This document shows, piece by piece, positions 62,691 through 64,000 of a DNA stretch of 64,000 nucleotides. The position numbers were made by a program, and so were the translations under genes. The DNA lies in the NCBI GenBank assembly GCA_037893245.1, contig JBAIAA010000606.1, positions 248,001 to 312,000 of the forward strand, written 5' to 3'. The notes under the pieces were generated by a model that worked only from the letters and a program-made list of their open reading frames with translations, had not been told where the DNA came from and made no database searches. Position 1 is the stretch's first letter. Every line of letters starts with the position of its first letter. The DNA comes from Crossaster papposus. Lineage: Eukaryota > Echinodermata > Asteroidea > Velatida > Solasteridae.

Positions 62691-64000
62691 TTCTTATGTG
62701 TATATATGTACACGTGTATTGCCGCATTGGCCTAGGTCGCCAGTGCCCTGACGCATGAGTCTCACAGTTTGGGTTCTTTCTATTGAGAAATTTGGCAATA
62801 TTTTGGCTCCGATGTCGAGCTGGTGAGTATCTCTTCATTCTCGAACAACGTTGAGGTTCGCAGCTCAGATATAAGTCGACAAAATTATCCTCATTCGCAG
62901 CCACCTTTTCTGATGTGTATGTTTGTACACGTGTATTGCCGCATAGGCCTATGCCGCCAGTGGCCTGACGCATGAGTCTCATGGTTTGGTTTTTTTCTAT
63001 TGAGAAATTTGGCAATATTTTGGCTCCGAAGTCGAGCTGGTGAGTGTCTCTTCATTCTCGGTCAACGTTGAGGTTGGCAGCTCAAATATAAGTTGAGAAA
63101 ATTATCCTCATTCGCAGCCACCTTTTCTGATGTGTATGTTTGTACACTTGTATTGCCGCATAGGCCTATGCGGTCAGTGCCCGGACACATGGGTCTCACG
63201 GTTTGGGTTTTTTCCAGTGAGAAGTTTGGCAATATTTTGGCTCAGATGTCGAGCTGGTGAGTGTCTCTTCATTCTCGAACAACGTTGAGGTTCGCAGCTC
63301 AGATATAAGTCTAGACAATTATCCTCATTCGCAGCCATGTTTTCTTATGTGTATCTATGTACACGTGTATTGCCGCATTGGCCTATGTCGCCAGTGCCCT
63401 GACGCATGAGTCTCACAGTTTGGGTCCTTTCCATTGAGAAAGTTAGCAATATTTTGGCTCAGATGTCGAGCTGGTGAGTGTCTCTTCATTCTCGAACAAC
63501 GTTGAGGTTCGCAGCTCAAATATAAGTCGAGAAAATTATCCTCATTCGCAGCCATGTTTTCTTATGTGTATCTATGTACACGTGTATTGCCGCATTGGCC
63601 TATGTAGCCAGTGCCCTGACGCATGAGTCTCACAGTTTGGGTCCTTTCCATTGAGAAAGTTGGCAATATTTTGGCACAGATGTCGAGCTGGTGAGTTTCT
63701 CTTCATTCTCGAACAACGTTGAGGTTCGCAGCTCAAATATAAGTCGAGAAAATTATCCTCATTCGCAGCCACCTTTTCTGATGTGTATGTTTGTACACGT
63801 GTATTGCCGCATAGGCCTATGCCGCCAGTGGCCTGACGCATGAGTCTCATGGTTGGGTTTTTTTCCAGTGAGAAATTTGGCAATATTTTGGCTCAGATGT
63901 CGAGCTGGTGAGTGTCTCTTCATTCTCGAACAACGTTGAGGTTCGCAGCTCAAATATAAGTCGAGAAAATTATCCTCATTCGCAGCCATGTTTTCTTATG
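62691..64000 (+). repeat. Right-hand satellite block
   Basis: About six monomers of mixed variants. Notable are CGAAGTCGAGC and CTCGGTCAACG near 63030-63065, a GTTGGCAGC change near 63072, TATGCGGTCAGTGCCCGGAC near 63168 and AAAGTTAGCAATATT near 63440. The window ends inside a monomer. No gene or non-satellite sequence was seen. Confidence 0.85.

Larger units (their letters stand above)
1..64000 (+). repeat. 217-bp tandem satellite array filling the window
   Basis: The same ~217-bp unit recurs head to tail from the first to the last base, always in one orientation, interrupted only by four LINE fragments. Landmarks in order along one unit are: a T-rich tract ending in CAG or CAT, GAGAAATTTGGCAATATTTT, GGCTC(A/C)GATGTCGAGCTGG, a GTGAGTGTCTCTTCATTCTC block, GAACAACGTTGAGGTTCGCA, ATAAGTCGAGAAAATTATCC, CATTCGCAGCC, TATGTGTA, TACACGTGTATTGCCGC, GGCCTATG and CAGTGCCCTGACGCATGAG. 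Spacing between equivalent landmarks is 217 bp or multiples of it (9045, 9262 and 9479, for example). Both ends of the window lie inside monomers, so the true array is longer. Monomers differ by scattered substitutions and group into recognisable variants that recur in blocks, which is higher-order repeat structure. No inverted block was seen. Confidence 0.98.

Noticed and set aside
168-63989. Roughly 200 open frames of 60-126 codons on both strands, including the recurrent minus-strand M-A-A-N-E-D-N-F family and plus-strand M-S-V-S-S family
   Set aside because: They are the same 217-bp satellite read in different frames. The unit is not a multiple of three, frames overlap each other on both strands, and no known domain is recognisable.
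1-64000. CRISPR array
   Set aside because: The repeats are 217 bp and contiguous, with no unique spacers and no cas genes.
1-64000. CENP-B box in the monomer
   Set aside because: The TTCG-containing stretches on either strand do not fit the essential bases of the box (the CGGG part is missing).
1-64000. rDNA intergenic spacer or histone-type gene array
   Set aside because: No rRNA or histone-like sequence appears anywhere between the monomers.

Overview
The window is a single eukaryotic satellite-DNA array that runs off both ends. No protein-coding gene, rRNA, canonical tRNA or CRISPR array can be supported. The basic unit is a 217-bp monomer, always in the same orientation, with roughly 280 copies (my estimate from the window length after subtracting the other elements). 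Four copies of one 498-bp 5'-truncated LINE 3' end (minus strand) interrupt it. Each carries the last ~56 codons of a non-LTR retrotransposon ORF2, a ~330-bp 3' UTR and a TGAAC-type terminal microsatellite. The LINE type and the satellite organisation point to a metazoan, most plausibly a marine invertebrate. A cnidarian is my best guess from the style of the LINE tail, but the species cannot be fixed from the sequence.

Layout. 1-22.6 kb: the LINE-bearing zone. The LINE copies start at 814, 3802, 13625 and 17585. It also holds large higher-order duplications of 1085 bp, 1301 bp, 3960 bp and 1953 bp. 9-40 kb: a zone marked by a diagnostic monomer variant (the T-G-T-C-T-C / G-T-G-A-A-T-G type, 13 copies), arranged in duplications with offsets of 4775, 1928, 1517, 4989 and 1302 bp. 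41-47 kb: a 2673-bp unit repeated about 2.3 times, containing a 68-bp short unit. 47-62.7 kb: a zone dense in an 85-bp truncated monomer (11 copies) and the 68-bp unit (8 copies in total, from 42 to 57 kb). Higher-order lengths there are sums of 217, 85 and 68 (for example 1170 = 5x217+85, 1153 = 5x217+68, 1323 = 5x217+2x85+68). 62.7-64 kb: ordinary monomers.

Three things inside the monomer go beyond a plain satellite. First, on the + strand a ~75-nt segment looks like a tRNA: an A-box match, a D-arm-like hairpin, a B-box-like GGTTCG within a T-arm-like hairpin, and complementary ends. The monomer may therefore derive from a tRNA-related SINE head, and the 85-bp short unit keeps most of this part. 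Second, many monomers carry a polypyrimidine-CAG acceptor and a CTG|GTGAGT donor exactly 39 nt apart, a pseudo-microexon that could be spliced in tandem if the array were transcribed. Third, there are perfect palindromes, TACACGTGTA (with an E-box core) and a 14-bp GCATAGGCCTATGC.

The many 60-113-residue open frames on both strands are repeats of the same monomer read in rotating frames (217 is not a multiple of 3). I do not annotate them as genes. All comparisons were made by eye. Higher-order-repeat boundaries are approximate to a few tens of bases unless stated.
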